Shown: positions 16,439 to 25,216 of the stretch, piece after piece | Layout: the number at the start of each line of letters is the position of its first letter | Position numbering within the stretch: position 1 is the first letter of the stretch | Assembly (NCBI GenBank): GCA_938016265.1 | Contig: CALLWB010000081.1 | Location: 1 to 64,000, forward strand | From: an uncultured Saprospiraceae bacterium | GTDB lineage: Bacteria; Bacteroidota; Bacteroidia; Chitinophagales; Saprospiraceae | Direction of reading: 5' to 3' | Length of the DNA: 64,000 nt | Position numbers and translations under genes: made by a program | The notes under the pieces: model-generated | Database searches by the model: none | What the model was told of the DNA's origin: nothing | Seen by the model: only the letters and a program-made list of their open reading frames with translations

Positions 16439-18799
16439 TCAGACTTCTTCTTCTACTTTTAGATGTTTGTTGAGCCAGGTTACCATTTCCCAAATCATAT
16501 GTTTGATAGATTCTTCTGCTCGATATCCATGACTTTCATGGGGGAGCATGACCAATCTTACATTACCGCCATGGCCTTTTATCGCACTATAAAATCGCTC
16601 ACTTTGCATGGGGTAGGTCCCTGAATTGTTGTCTGCCTCTCCATGAATAAGCAATAAAGGGGCATCAATTTTATCGGCGTATGAAAAAGGAGAAAGCTCC
16701 ATATAGGTTTTTCGTGCTTCCCAGAAGGTGCGCTCTTCCGACTGAAAGCCAAAAGGAGTCAACGTCCGATTGTAGGCACCACTTCTAGCAATTCCAGCAG
16801 CAAAAAAGTTGGTATGTGCCAACAGATTGGCCGTCATAAACGCTCCATAAGAATGCCCACCAACAGCTATTCGCTTCGGATCAGCAACTCCCATTTCTAT
16901 GAGTTTGTCAATGGCTGCTTTGGCATTCATCGTGATTTGGTCAACAAATGTCTCGTTTGGCTCCTCCTCTCCTTCACCGATTATCGGCATTCCAAATTCT
17001 TCTAACACCGCATAGCCCTGCGTCAGAAAATAAAGCGGAGAATGCGAATGCAATACCGGAAACCGATAGGGAGAATCCGTAAACTGCGCGGCAGCATCCG
17101 CACTTTTATATTCTCTTGGATACGCCCACATCAATAAAGGCAGTGGCCCGTGATTGTGCGCATTATAACCAACAGGCAAATACAATTTTCCGGTGAGCTC
17201 TACACCATCCCTGCGTTTATAACGAAGTAGTTGTTTCTCAATATCTTTAAGTTGCTCATAGGGATGTGGAAAGTTTGTCAGCGCAGTAGAATCTCCCGTT
17301 ACCAGGTTGTGAATCATGTAGTTTGGCGGCAATTTAGTCGACTCTCGCTTGGTAAGTACGCGAACCCCTTCCGCGTCAAGCAAGGCAATCGGAGATTCGT
17401 AAAACGGCTTTTCAGATTGCCATAGCCGCTGTCGTTCTGCTGTATCAATATTCAATTTGTCAATAAACGGGCTATTCCCCTCAGGAGAAGCTCCCTCGCC
17501 AATCAGAAATAAAGATTTTCCACTATCTGCCATGAGTAAGATGTGCCTCCCACGGCCATTGACGCGCGTTTCAAAAGAACCTGGATCATTGTACTTGTCT
17601 TCCCAGGATCGGTCAAACAGTTTGCGTTTTCCTTTTTCTGGATGATCGGGTGAAAATATGGAGGTGATGATCTTTCTGTCCTTCCACTGCCATTCTGAAA
17701 TAATGGCCAATTCCCCATTACCCCAAGTCAATCCTCCAAATCTCAAATTAGTAGGAATACTTTTCTGAGGAGCTCCACCAAAAGGCGCTTTCCAAAAATA
17801 TAGTTGATCCCTTATTTCTGCTTCTTGTTTTGGATCTCCGTTGTCTTGAGCTTCTGACCAATACAAGGTCGCAGGCACATCATTTCTCCAATAAAAAGAG
17901 CGTGGGCCAGTTCTGACGGCTCCAAAGCCTTTAGGGATGTCATCGGTCAGTGGAATGTTTCCTACAATGTTTACAGGCTCTCCATCCCTTGTCCAAATCG
18001 CCACCTGAAAAGGAAATCGATCGTAAGGAACCGTATAAGAAAATGGACGTTTAGTTTGAATGACTAATAAATAATTGCCATCAGGAGAAGAGCTCATCCC
18101 TCTGATAATTCCTGGAGCTCCAATTTTTCTATGTTTGTCATCTACTCCAACAGCAATTAGCTGGGAAGTAGTGTAGTATTCAAATAGATCTTCATCAAAC
18201 TTATTTTTCAACAAATCCTGATAGGTTCTTAATGCGGAGGTCTTTGTAGTGTTTTCTTTGATGATTGGTCCTTCTGGGACTAAGGGCGGTTCTGGTGGCA
18301 GCCCCCGATCAGGCAGGATGCTTTTGTAAATGAGGGTCTGATTGTCTGACAACCATCGGTAAGGCAACCCACCAATGGCGTCATTTAGAACTGGTTCAGT
18401 CAGTTTTTGTGCTTGGTTGGTGGTGAGATCTGCTAACCAAAGTTCAAGACCGTTTGTTTTGGTGATGGTAAAACCAATCTTGTTTCCGTTAGGGGACCAA
18501 CTGACATTTTCTATTCTTGCATTCTTGGGTATTCCTTTGATAATGGAGGTTTCTTTCCCGTCTGATTGCTCGAGTTTATTGAAGTAAAAAGATCTGCTAG
18601 ACCCGTTAGTTCTTGGGTTTATGCGAATACCACCAAGTCGAAGCTCTTTTTGAGCTATTTCTTCAATTCCAGGAAGACTAGGCCTGTACAAAAGCAGTAA
18701 TTTGTCGTAGGTAGGAGCGAGACTTACCAGTGGTGTAAGCGTAGCATCCAGCAGTTCGCAGATTTCATTTGGAGGCAATTGATATCCTGGATTGTCCAT
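16439..18799 (-). CDS. Prolyl-oligopeptidase family serine peptidase (S9, glutamyl-peptidase-like)
   Basis: A 786-residue protein with an N-terminal seven-bladed beta-propeller region (about 20-500) and a C-terminal alpha/beta-hydrolase domain (about 530-786). The catalytic triad is visible: Ser in GGHSYGAF (about 648), Asp in IHGEADNNSG (about 722), His in LPHESHGY (about 757). The opening YQLPPNEICELLDATLTPLV and QKELRLGGIRINPRTNG match the S9D branch related to the chloroplast glutamyl endopeptidase. Most bacterial members of that branch carry a signal peptide; none is visible here, so this one is probably cytoplasmic, where it would trim peptides. A single-gene unit by spacing. Confidence 0.92.
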   Translation of the reverse strand: MDNPGYQLPPNEICELLDATLTPLVSLAPTYDKLLLLYRPSLPGIEEIAQKELRLGGIRINPRTNGSSRSFYFNKLEQSDGKETSIIKGIPKNARIENVSWSPNGNKIGFTITKTNGLELWLADLTTNQAQKLTEPVLNDAIGGLPYRWLSDNQTLIYKSILPDRGLPPEPPLVPEGPIIKENTTKTSALRTYQDLLKNKFDEDLFEYYTTSQLIAVGVDDKHRKIGAPGIIRGMSSSPDGNYLLVIQTKRPFSYTVPYDRFPFQVAIWTRDGEPVNIVGNIPLTDDIPKGFGAVRTGPRSFYWRNDVPATLYWSEAQDNGDPKQEAEIRDQLYFWKAPFGGAPQKSIPTNLRFGGLTWGNGELAIISEWQWKDRKIITSIFSPDHPEKGKRKLFDRSWEDKYNDPGSFETRVNGRGRHILLMADSGKSLFLIGEGASPEGNSPFIDKLNIDTAERQRLWQSEKPFYESPIALLDAEGVRVLTKRESTKLPPNYMIHNLVTGDSTALTNFPHPYEQLKDIEKQLLRYKRRDGVELTGKLYLPVGYNAHNHGPLPLLMWAYPREYKSADAAAQFTDSPYRFPVLHSHSPLYFLTQGYAVLEEFGMPIIGEGEEEPNETFVDQITMNAKAAIDKLIEMGVADPKRIAVGGHSYGAFMTANLLAHTNFFAAGIARSGAYNRTLTPFGFQSEERTFWEARKTYMELSPFSYADKIDAPLLLIHGEADNNSGTYPMQSERFYSAIKGHGGNVRLVMLPHESHGYRAEESIKHMIWEMVTWLNKHLKVEEEV

Positions 18800-18912
18800 G
18801 AATTTGATTGGGGTTTATATATAGTATGGGCCTAATTGTCTGCAATGTTATAAAAAAATATTAACTGAATGACTATGTTTAGTGCAAAATATTGTTATCT
18901 GCCAACAATAAC

Positions 18913-18946
18913 ATAAAAAAAAGCTGTCGATTAGATCAACAGCTTT
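18913..18946 (-). terminator. Rho-independent terminator (minus strand)
   Basis: Read on the minus strand: AAGCTGT, an 11-base loop, ACAGCTT, then a run of Ts. It lies 70-100 bases downstream of the small minus-strand ORF ending at 19015 and upstream of the S9 peptidase gene, so it supports a separate short transcript for that ORF. Confidence 0.7.
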
Positions 18947-19014
18947 CGATAGAAAGGGCGGTGAGGGTAATATTTTTCTAACAATTACAGCTTAAACATA
19001 GAATAGTCAATGCT

Positions 19015-19245
19015 TTATTCTGCGATGTCATATATGATTAAGGTGTTTGGTTCTTCAATTTGATTTTTTATCGAAAAACTGCTTTCTTTTATTCCTTGGT
19101 TCTTGGTAACCTTGTGATCTAATTTTGCTAACTCATCTGAAGGTAATTCAGTAAGCATTGGTAAGCCGAAACAAGGTAATAGGAATAATACGCCAATTGG
19201 GGGTAATGGAACGTTACGCCTTGGTGTGGTAAATTTGAGGTCCAT
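19015..19245 (-). CDS. Possible small protein (76 residues), unknown
   Basis: Begins MDLKFTTPRRNVPLPPIGVL with a Pro-rich and hydrophobic segment (GVLFLLPCFGLPML), then a charged, soluble-looking tail. No homologue recognised. In its favour: it starts with ATG, fills the space between two genes, and is followed by a good minus-strand terminator at 18913-18946. Against it: short, no clear promoter, no family. It could be a small membrane-active or precursor peptide, but that is a guess. Confidence 0.4.
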   Translation of the reverse strand: MDLKFTTPRRNVPLPPIGVLFLLPCFGLPMLTELPSDELAKLDHKVTKNQGIKESSFSIKNQIEEPNTLIIYDIAE

Positions 19246-19514
19246 CTTTTTAGTAATTTATTATTTGAAACAATCACAACGATTATGACTACAATTAGCA
19301 AGATATATGAATGAATTGGGGCGGATAAAAATTGAAAATTGTGACATTCAATATCCGTATTAAATTGACAGTATGTTTTTTGGTGTTGTGTTTTTGCTTC
19401 TAGATGTGACTTGGTCAGATGGAAAGTAATCTTAATATTTATTTGCAGTATGATTTTTTGTCCTATGTGCAGGAATCAAAACAGCCAGAACGGCCACAAC
19501 TACCTAATTTCAGG

Positions 19515-20159
19515 TTACTCATCAATCTCCTTAAGAATAAGCGTTTGCAGTTCTTCCGCTCGCTCAATAAACATAAAGTGAGTCGCAGCGTCCAGAAAGT
19601 GTGCCTCCTTGATATTTTTGGAAGGGAGCAGTATATCTTTCGTACCGTGGAAATGAACCGCAGGCGCATGCCCTCCCGGGTTTTCCCAGTGAAGAATTTG
19701 CCGCAAAGCCCATCGGAAAAACACAGGGTCCGTATTTTTGAGCATCGCTTTGAATATATCGTAGTCGGGTTTGCTCATGCCTCCCTTTACTTTTTTTAGG
19801 ATGTAGACAAACTGCTTCATCAGCCCGATGGGGAGCACATTCTGTAAATTGTATCGCTTTTGTTTGATTAAGTAGGGTGGTTTTTCCTGGCTGGATTTGA
19901 GGCTTGAAATAAGGATTATTTTCTTTACAGGAATAACGCCACTTACCTCTACAGACATCATTCCTCCAAGGGAAACGCCTAGTAATATTGGATTTTTATG
20001 TTTTATTTGCTTGGAAAGCCGCTGGGCATATTCATTGAAGGACTCTTTCGGACGCGGGCGAACCCATTGCACATAATGGATGTCATGGCCTTGTAAATCA
20101 AGCTTTCTGAATAACCGATCATCCGCGCCAAGACCAGGTATACAATAGATGACTGCCAT
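19515..20159 (-). CDS. Alpha/beta hydrolase
   Basis: A 214-residue single-domain alpha/beta hydrolase without signal peptide. It has an N-terminal IYCIPGLGADDRLF (oxyanion strand), the nucleophile elbow GVSLGG (Ser about 63), an acid in HFHGTKDILLP (Asp about 173) and the catalytic His in DAATHFMF (about 191). The length is at the small end for the fold, with a short lid. Likely an esterase or lipase-type enzyme in the cytoplasm; substrate unknown. It begins 13 bases after the CFFCG-motif secreted protein on the same strand, so it may be co-transcribed with the ABC cluster upstream. Confidence 0.82.
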   Translation of the reverse strand: MAVIYCIPGLGADDRLFRKLDLQGHDIHYVQWVRPRPKESFNEYAQRLSKQIKHKNPILLGVSLGGMMSVEVSGVIPVKKIILISSLKSSQEKPPYLIKQKRYNLQNVLPIGLMKQFVYILKKVKGGMSKPDYDIFKAMLKNTDPVFFRWALRQILHWENPGGHAPAVHFHGTKDILLPSKNIKEAHFLDAATHFMFIERAEELQTLILKEIDE

Positions 20160-20172
20160 AATAGATTATTAA

Positions 20173-20613
20173 TTATTCAGAGACGAGGACTGCGTCGCTG
20201 AGGATATACATAAGTGAATTAATATCACCAGAATTTAATGTTAAAACGCCCTTCAACTTGATTGGTTTGGAGGTGAATTTTATTTTCTCCTTTTTTACAT
20301 AGACTTCCATTACCGTTTCAGGACCTGCATTTCCGCAGAAAAAGCACATGTTGTACGGAAAGGCGGAAAAAACAAAGTTCTCTTGCATATCATAGCCTTC
20401 AACAGGTATCACATAGCCGGAGACTTCAATCTCTTTGCCTTCCATGCCCATAATCTCACTACTAAAGACGGGAACATCCACTTCGAATCCCATCATGTCG
20501 TCGTACTGCTTTTTGTAACTTATCTTACTAAGTTTTGTCCAGGTGTCTTGCGCAGAAACTGTGCTCGCACAAAGGATGGAAAAAGCAGTTACTATTAAAA
20601 TTAAATGTTTCAT
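20173..20613 (-). CDS. Secreted CFFCG-motif protein (DUF3299-like), copy 2
   Basis: A 146-residue protein with a signal peptide (MKHLILIVTAFSILCASTVS, cut near SAQ). The mature domain reads W-x-x-L-S-K-I-S-Y-K-K early, then PVFSSEIMGMEGKEIEVSGY, then CFFCGNAGPETVMEVY. It matches the small exported DUF3299-type proteins as I remember them, where a CxxC-like Cys pair may bind metal or redox-cycle. It is clearly homologous to the next gene upstream (20680-21117), sharing the motif order throughout; the pair is a tandem duplication downstream of an ABC permease. Likely periplasmic partner of that ABC system. Confidence 0.75.
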   Translation of the reverse strand: MKHLILIVTAFSILCASTVSAQDTWTKLSKISYKKQYDDMMGFEVDVPVFSSEIMGMEGKEIEVSGYVIPVEGYDMQENFVFSAFPYNMCFFCGNAGPETVMEVYVKKEKIKFTSKPIKLKGVLTLNSGDINSLMYILSDAVLVSE

Positions 20614-20679
20614 GTTCCTATTATTATGTTGAAGCCGTTAAACAACTTAGTAGACTAATATCAAAAATATTACCAGAAT

Positions 20680-21117
20680 TTAATCAATTTTTTCTGCTTC
20701 GCGAAGAATATACATATGTCGGTCTATGTCATCCGCATTCAACTCTAAAATCCCTTTTATAACTACTGGTTTTGAACTGTATTTTAGCTTTTTCTCATTT
20801 TTTGTGAATACCTCCACAACCGTTTCTGGGCCAGCTCCACCGCAGAAAAAACAAAGATCAAACGGGAATAAGGAAAACATAAAATGCTCCTGATCTTTGA
20901 TGCCTTCAAGTGCTAAGATATACCCGCGCAGTTCCACCTCCTTGCCTTCGAGTTCCTTGACGTTTGGATGGAAAATTGGAACTTCCAATTCATAATCTAC
21001 TTCTTCAAAATATTTCTTCTTATACACCACCTTGGATAGGGTAGCCCAGTTGTTCTGTGCGATGGCAGAACAACCAATTCCTATTAAAAGCAATAAAATG
21101 ATCAGTCGTTTATTCAA
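20680..21117 (-). CDS. Secreted CFFCG-motif protein (DUF3299-like), copy 1
   Basis: Paralogue of 20173-20613 with the same layout: ATLSKVVYKKKYFEEVDYE, PIFHPNVKELEGKEVELRGY, CFFCGGAGPETVVEVF. I choose the TTG at 21117 as start, giving 145 residues that open MNKRLIILLLLIGIGCSAIAQ, a normal signal peptide that lines up with the paralogue. A longer reading from a TTG at 21171 would abut the permease stop exactly, but would put about 18 residues of non-signal sequence in front. Cys in IGC could be a lipobox variant. Predicted periplasmic or membrane-tethered; inferred to work with the ABC transporter encoded just upstream. Confidence 0.72.
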   Translation of the reverse strand: MNKRLIILLLLIGIGCSAIAQNNWATLSKVVYKKKYFEEVDYELEVPIFHPNVKELEGKEVELRGYILALEGIKDQEHFMFSLFPFDLCFFCGGAGPETVVEVFTKNEKKLKYSSKPVVIKGILELNADDIDRHMYILREAEKID

Positions 21118-21171
21118 AAAAATAGTTTTATCAATCAGAGAAAATAGACAGGATACCCATTTATGGCCCAA

Positions 21172-22440
21172 CTAATTACCAGACAGCGTCTTCGAAATAT
21201 CCGTCATTGAGGCCTGAATCGCAGGCAATACCGCAGCAACCAAACCAACTAACAGTGATCCAACAAGCAGCCACCATTCTTCCTTCATAAATGTCTTTCC
21301 TGTAAACTCGTATTGATAAGACTCTTGCATATAGTATGCCAGTACTTCCATCGCTCCATGACTCAGCAGTATTCCAAGCACAAACCCAAGCACTGCAATG
21401 ATCAATCCTTCCAAGATGACCAGTGCAAACAATTTGCCTCTGGAGCCACCCATTACCCGCATTATCGCCAACTCATACCGACGTTCGCGCAATGAATTGA
21501 ACAAGGAAATAAAAACGCTAAACCCAGAAACTAGAATAATAACAAGAGCCAGTGCCCGCAATGCTCGTTGTCCAACGCCCATCATCTCATTCAGTCTTGA
21601 AATTTCGAAGGCGGGGGCGGCGGCCTGCATATCTGTTTTATCATTGATCAGTCTGGGGAGCTGAATAGCTGCAATTGGATTTCTGAAAAACACCAGTAAG
21701 GAGGTGATTTCCTTATCCAAATCTTCCGCTTGAGGGGTATCTTTTTTGTCATGGGCGTGATCGTGGTCGTGGTCGTGTCCTTCTTCGTGATCGTGTCCTT
21801 CGTGATTGTGGTCGTCATTTGCGCCGTGATCGTGGCTTTTCCAAATACTCGCGATATTGGTTAATATCAATTGGTCGATGACTGTTTTGCTTGGTTTTAG
21901 AATGCCAGCTACTACAAATTTGTGTTGCTCGTGCTGCATAATCGCTTCTCCAAAACCATGGGCACTTACAAACTGGTCTCCTAGCTTCAGTCCTAAATCT
22001 TTTGCTACTTTAGCTCCTAGCGTTACTTCAAAATCCTTTTCCCAAAGTTTACCTTCGGAGAGCTCCGTTTCGTAGAGGGTAGGGTAGTCGTGATTGGTGC
22101 CGATGATTCTAAAAAACTTATAACTATCGCCCATTGCCAGCGGGATGGTTTTTCGGACCAATGGATTTTTTTTGACAAAATTGGCTTCTTTCAGGGAGAT
22201 ATTACCCGTAGGGAAATCAATATGATAGATACTGGACAGGATCAACTGCATGGGGCTCCCTTTTGCACCGACGACGAGGTTGATTTTTGCCAGGTTTTTT
22301 TCGAATTTATCTTCTAATTGTTTGTTCAACAAAAGTAATAATGATACCATTCCGACTCCCAGCGCAAACAAGATCAAACTCATCAACGTAGAGAGCGGTT
22401 TGGCTGTTATGTTTTTCCAACTTAGTGCGAGTAAATTCAT
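21172..22440 (-). CDS. FtsX/MacB-like ABC permease with His-rich loop
   Basis: A 422-residue permease with one N-terminal membrane segment (about 17-38), a large outer domain, and three C-terminal segments (about 295-320, 340-365, 390-415): the four-segment layout of MacB/LolC-type permeases. The outer domain contains a His/Asp run at 203-230 (HDHGANDD, HNHEGHDHEE, GHDHDHDHAHD), about a dozen His in 28 residues, a common sign of zinc or nickel binding. The start overlaps the stop of the ATPase gene (ATGA). FtsX-family permeases usually drive mechanical work or lipoprotein/metal handling rather than classical import. With the CFFCG proteins downstream, the locus recalls the zinc-responsive zrg-type loci of Vibrio. 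Confidence 0.85.
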   Translation of the reverse strand: MNLLALSWKNITAKPLSTLMSLILFALGVGMVSLLLLLNKQLEDKFEKNLAKINLVVGAKGSPMQLILSSIYHIDFPTGNISLKEANFVKKNPLVRKTIPLAMGDSYKFFRIIGTNHDYPTLYETELSEGKLWEKDFEVTLGAKVAKDLGLKLGDQFVSAHGFGEAIMQHEQHKFVVAGILKPSKTVIDQLILTNIASIWKSHDHGANDDHNHEGHDHEEGHDHDHDHAHDKKDTPQAEDLDKEITSLLVFFRNPIAAIQLPRLINDKTDMQAAAPAFEISRLNEMMGVGQRALRALALVIILVSGFSVFISLFNSLRERRYELAIMRVMGGSRGKLFALVILEGLIIAVLGFVLGILLSHGAMEVLAYYMQESYQYEFTGKTFMKEEWWLLVGSLLVGLVAAVLPAIQASMTDISKTLSGN

Positions 22441-23063
22441 AGTTGGATACGGTTTGGAAAGTGATCTTTTAATCGTTGGTCATGGGTAACGATGAGCAAG
22501 GTGGCTTGCTGGGCAGATGCTTGAGTTTCTAGCAGGTTGATGACTTCTCTAGAGTTTTCGTCGTCGAGTGCAGAGGTCGGCTCATCTGCTAAAATCAGCT
22601 TTGGCCCGTTGATGACTGCGCGTGCGATGGCTACCCGCTGCTGTTCTCCCTGACTCAGCTCATTGGGCATCGACTTTAGTTTATGTCCTAGGTTTAGAGA
22701 GCTGAGGATCGACTCGATTCGTTTTTTGTCTTTTTTTATTCCAGCCAGGTATTGCGCCAGCATCAAATTTGCTTCTACATTTAAGGAGCGGACAAAGTGT
22801 GGTTTTTGGAAGACCACACCAATTTTCTGTCCTCTAAAATGGTCAAGTTGGTTGCTTGGCAATGCAGAGATGTTGGTGCCTGCAATTTCTACATTTCCGG
22901 TTGTTGGTTTTAGAAGGCCGGCAATCATGTGGAGTAGGGTCGTTTTTCCACACCCGGAGTTTCCAAGGACCAACCAATGCGTGTCTGGCTGACAATGGAT
23001 GTCATTGAACCTTATTGGCTGCTGTCCTTTGTAGGTATGTGATATGTCTTTTGTTTTTAACAT
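22437..23063 (-). CDS. ABC transporter ATPase (MacB/LolD type)
   Basis: The ATPase partner of the FtsX-like permease. I start at the ATG at 23063 (MLKTKDISHTYKGQQ, 208 residues), because the eight residues before it are not typical of the family. Motifs: Walker A GNSGCGKTT, Q-loop VVFQKPHFV, signature LSQGEQQRVAIARA, Walker B LILADEPTSALD, H-loop IVTHDQ. Length and the LSQGEQQR signature fit the LolD/MacB branch. First gene of a minus-strand operon of at least four genes (ATPase, permease, two CFFCG proteins) that may continue into the hydrolase at 19515. Confidence 0.88.
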   Translation of the reverse strand: MLKTKDISHTYKGQQPIRFNDIHCQPDTHWLVLGNSGCGKTTLLHMIAGLLKPTTGNVEIAGTNISALPSNQLDHFRGQKIGVVFQKPHFVRSLNVEANLMLAQYLAGIKKDKKRIESILSSLNLGHKLKSMPNELSQGEQQRVAIARAVINGPKLILADEPTSALDDENSREVINLLETQASAQQATLLIVTHDQRLKDHFPNRIQL

Positions 23064-23383
23064 CTTCTTGGGATGCAAAATTAACAAAAGTTTTCATTTG
23101 ATGGCGGGGATTTTGGTTAAAGCGGAGGAGAAGTTAGTTCTTCAATACTGGTTTAGTCGGTAAAAGGTTGATCTTACTATTAATATTGTTTCAGAAAAAA
23201 ATAGAAGCCACTTCAAATAACAGCCCTATTAATCAATATAACAAGAAAAGGTATAGCCCCTTTTGGGTAGTTGGTTATTATGAATATGCCTAATGGTGAT
23301 AGAATTTGTAGAAAAATGAAAAACACCTATTCTCCAGTCAGAGAATAGGTGTTTTTAAAAATATCTTATTTATGAAGTAGTTG
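23064..23383. other. Intergenic region carrying a terminator
   Basis: About 320 bases between the ABC ATPase start and the end of the Omp28/PKD gene. Apart from the strong hairpin at 23318-23358 I see nothing; it should hold the promoter of the ABC operon. Confidence 0.5.
23318..23358 (-). terminator. Strong, symmetric Rho-independent terminator
   Basis: Stem AAACACCTATTCTC / GAGAATAGGTGTTT with a 6-base loop, A-run on one side and T-run on the other, so it can work in both directions. It lies just downstream of the Omp28/PKD gene, which reads leftward and stops at 23384. Confidence 0.85.
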
Positions 23384-25216
23384 TTACTCCACTAAAACCT
23401 TAGAGCGACCAAGCATCTCCCCTTCAGATCCCAGTACTTTCAACAAGTAGATACCAGGAGACAAATCTGCCACATTCAGTTCCGCTGTTTCGCCTGTATT
23501 TAAATTGTTTTGTAAAGTCATTCTTCCGACCACATCGTACAACTCAATAACAATATCCTTACCAATCAAGTCAGCTGGCAGTTCTACTACTAACAATTCG
23601 CTTGCTGGATTAGGATACACGTTTAACAAAGCAGCATTTCTAATTTCTTCATTGGAAGAAGTAAACGAAATGACTACGTCTTGGCAAATTGGGCCGGTAG
23701 AGCCAGCATCATTGCTAGCAGTAAGGCATACGTTGTAAGTGCCATTTTGAGCAAACATATGCGTTGGATTTTGCATTGTGCTAGTGTTGCCGTCATCAAA
23801 ATTCCACATCCAACTAGTTGGTGCGTTGGTAGAATTGTCGGTAAAAGTTACTGTTGGGGCATTAACGGCATCAAAAGTAAATGCAGAAGTAGAAGGTTGT
23901 ATTACTTGACTGACCACTACCGTTTGGCATACCTGACCATTGGTACCCGCATCGTTACTTGCCGTAAGACAAACGTTGTAGGTGCCATTTTGCGTAAATG
24001 TATGTGTTGGATTTTGCATCGCGCTAGTGCTACCATCATCAAAATCCCACATCCAACTAGTTGGAGCATTCGTTGAATTGTCAGTAAAAGTCACTGTTGG
24101 TGCATTCGCAGCATTAAAAGTAAATGCAGAAGTAGGAGGCAGTATTACCTGGCTGATCATTACATTCTGACATACCTGACCATTTGTACCTGCATCATTA
24201 CTTGCCGTAAGACAAACATTGTAGGTACCGTTTTGAGTGTAAGTATGATTCGGGTTTTGCATTGTACTCATTGCTCCATCACCAAAATCCCATTGCCAAG
24301 CGTCAGGATTGTTAGTCGAGTTGTCTGCAAAGGTGATCGCTGGATCATTCGAATCATCGAACGTATAAGCGGAAGTTACCGGAAGGATTTGCTCCAAACT
24401 AGCAACATCTATATTATTCGCGTTTAGTACTTCACGTTGTGTTTGGTTTGCGTCATAATAGGACACAAAAGCTACTAAAGAACACTTGGTTATGTCAAAT
24501 CCAGTGGGTACAGTATAGGTATATTGTTGAATATAATCGGTGTTTAATGCAGGTGTAGTCGGGATCACTCCAGTCGTGCCCCAAACGTCTGAAATGACCG
24601 CTCGGGTAACATTTCTGTGGATATAATTTGTAATTGGATTGCCTAATTGATACAGCGGGCTGCTTGGATTGTTATTGTCATAGTTTGCCTGATTGTATCC
24701 TGTCGTATTATTTACCTGAACCTCACTTTCTACCAGAAAGGCCGTAATTCTCATGTCGCCTGCAGTTGGAGCGCTGTAGAAATTGGTGGTGACATCAAGG
24801 GTGATTTCTCGGTTGGTGGTGTTGTATTTGCCATCCATGTTTACATAAACAGATGCGGGATTGGCAATTTGAGCCGGAATGTTCGTTGCCCAACTACCAG
24901 TGCCAGTCGCAACAGTACTTTGACCAGGAAACTGAACTCTGTTGATAGTGGCTTTTGGAGCACTGTTTGTGAAATCATCGTAATACGCATCCGATACTGG
25001 TAGATACATTGCATCTCCTGCTACCCACTTAGAATGGTGGCCCACCCAAATAAGTTCTGGATGACTGGCCTCCAACTGAAGGAGTTGATTAGTCGCTCGT
25101 GGACAATTGCCACAATATGCAGAAGTGAATTTTTCAACGAGTACTTTACGAACGGGCTGCGCCGTTATAATTGTCGAAAATATTGCGATAAACAAAAGTG
25201 TAATAAAACCTTTCAT
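23384..25216 (-). CDS. T9SS cargo: Omp28-like domain, three PKD repeats, C-terminal sorting domain
   Basis: A 610-residue secreted protein. Signal peptide 1-19 (cut after TAQ). Residues 20-275 resemble the Omp28 family with a thioredoxin-like FTSAYCGNCP motif (Cys35, Cys38). Three PKD domains follow at about 278-356, 358-437 and 438-517, each with a W-x-W-D/N-F-x-D-G core and NGTYNVCLTASNDAG. The end (about 530-610) is a type A T9SS sorting domain: NVYPNPASELLVVELP... ending in SKVLVE. It should cross the outer membrane by T9SS and be attached to or released from the surface; the PKD domains act as spacers or binding modules. Omp28 relatives in Porphyromonas are outer-membrane proteins. No enzyme function can be claimed. 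Confidence 0.9.
   Translation of the reverse strand: MKGFITLLFIAIFSTIITAQPVRKVLVEKFTSAYCGNCPRATNQLLQLEASHPELIWVGHHSKWVAGDAMYLPVSDAYYDDFTNSAPKATINRVQFPGQSTVATGTGSWATNIPAQIANPASVYVNMDGKYNTTNREITLDVTTNFYSAPTAGDMRITAFLVESEVQVNNTTGYNQANYDNNNPSSPLYQLGNPITNYIHRNVTRAVISDVWGTTGVIPTTPALNTDYIQQYTYTVPTGFDITKCSLVAFVSYYDANQTQREVLNANNIDVASLEQILPVTSAYTFDDSNDPAITFADNSTNNPDAWQWDFGDGAMSTMQNPNHTYTQNGTYNVCLTASNDAGTNGQVCQNVMISQVILPPTSAFTFNAANAPTVTFTDNSTNAPTSWMWDFDDGSTSAMQNPTHTFTQNGTYNVCLTASNDAGTNGQVCQTVVVSQVIQPSTSAFTFDAVNAPTVTFTDNSTNAPTSWMWNFDDGNTSTMQNPTHMFAQNGTYNVCLTASNDAGSTGPICQDVVISFTSSNEEIRNAALLNVYPNPASELLVVELPADLIGKDIVIELYDVVGRMTLQNNLNTGETAELNVADLSPGIYLLKVLGSEGEMLGRSKVLVE
23666..24385 (-). repeat. Three tandem PKD-coding repeats of about 240 bp
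   Basis: Coding repeats inside the Omp28/PKD gene. The second and third are close to identical over long stretches of protein (NAPTVTFTDNSTNAPTSWMW in both), which points to recent duplication or gene conversion; the first is more diverged. Confidence 0.85.
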
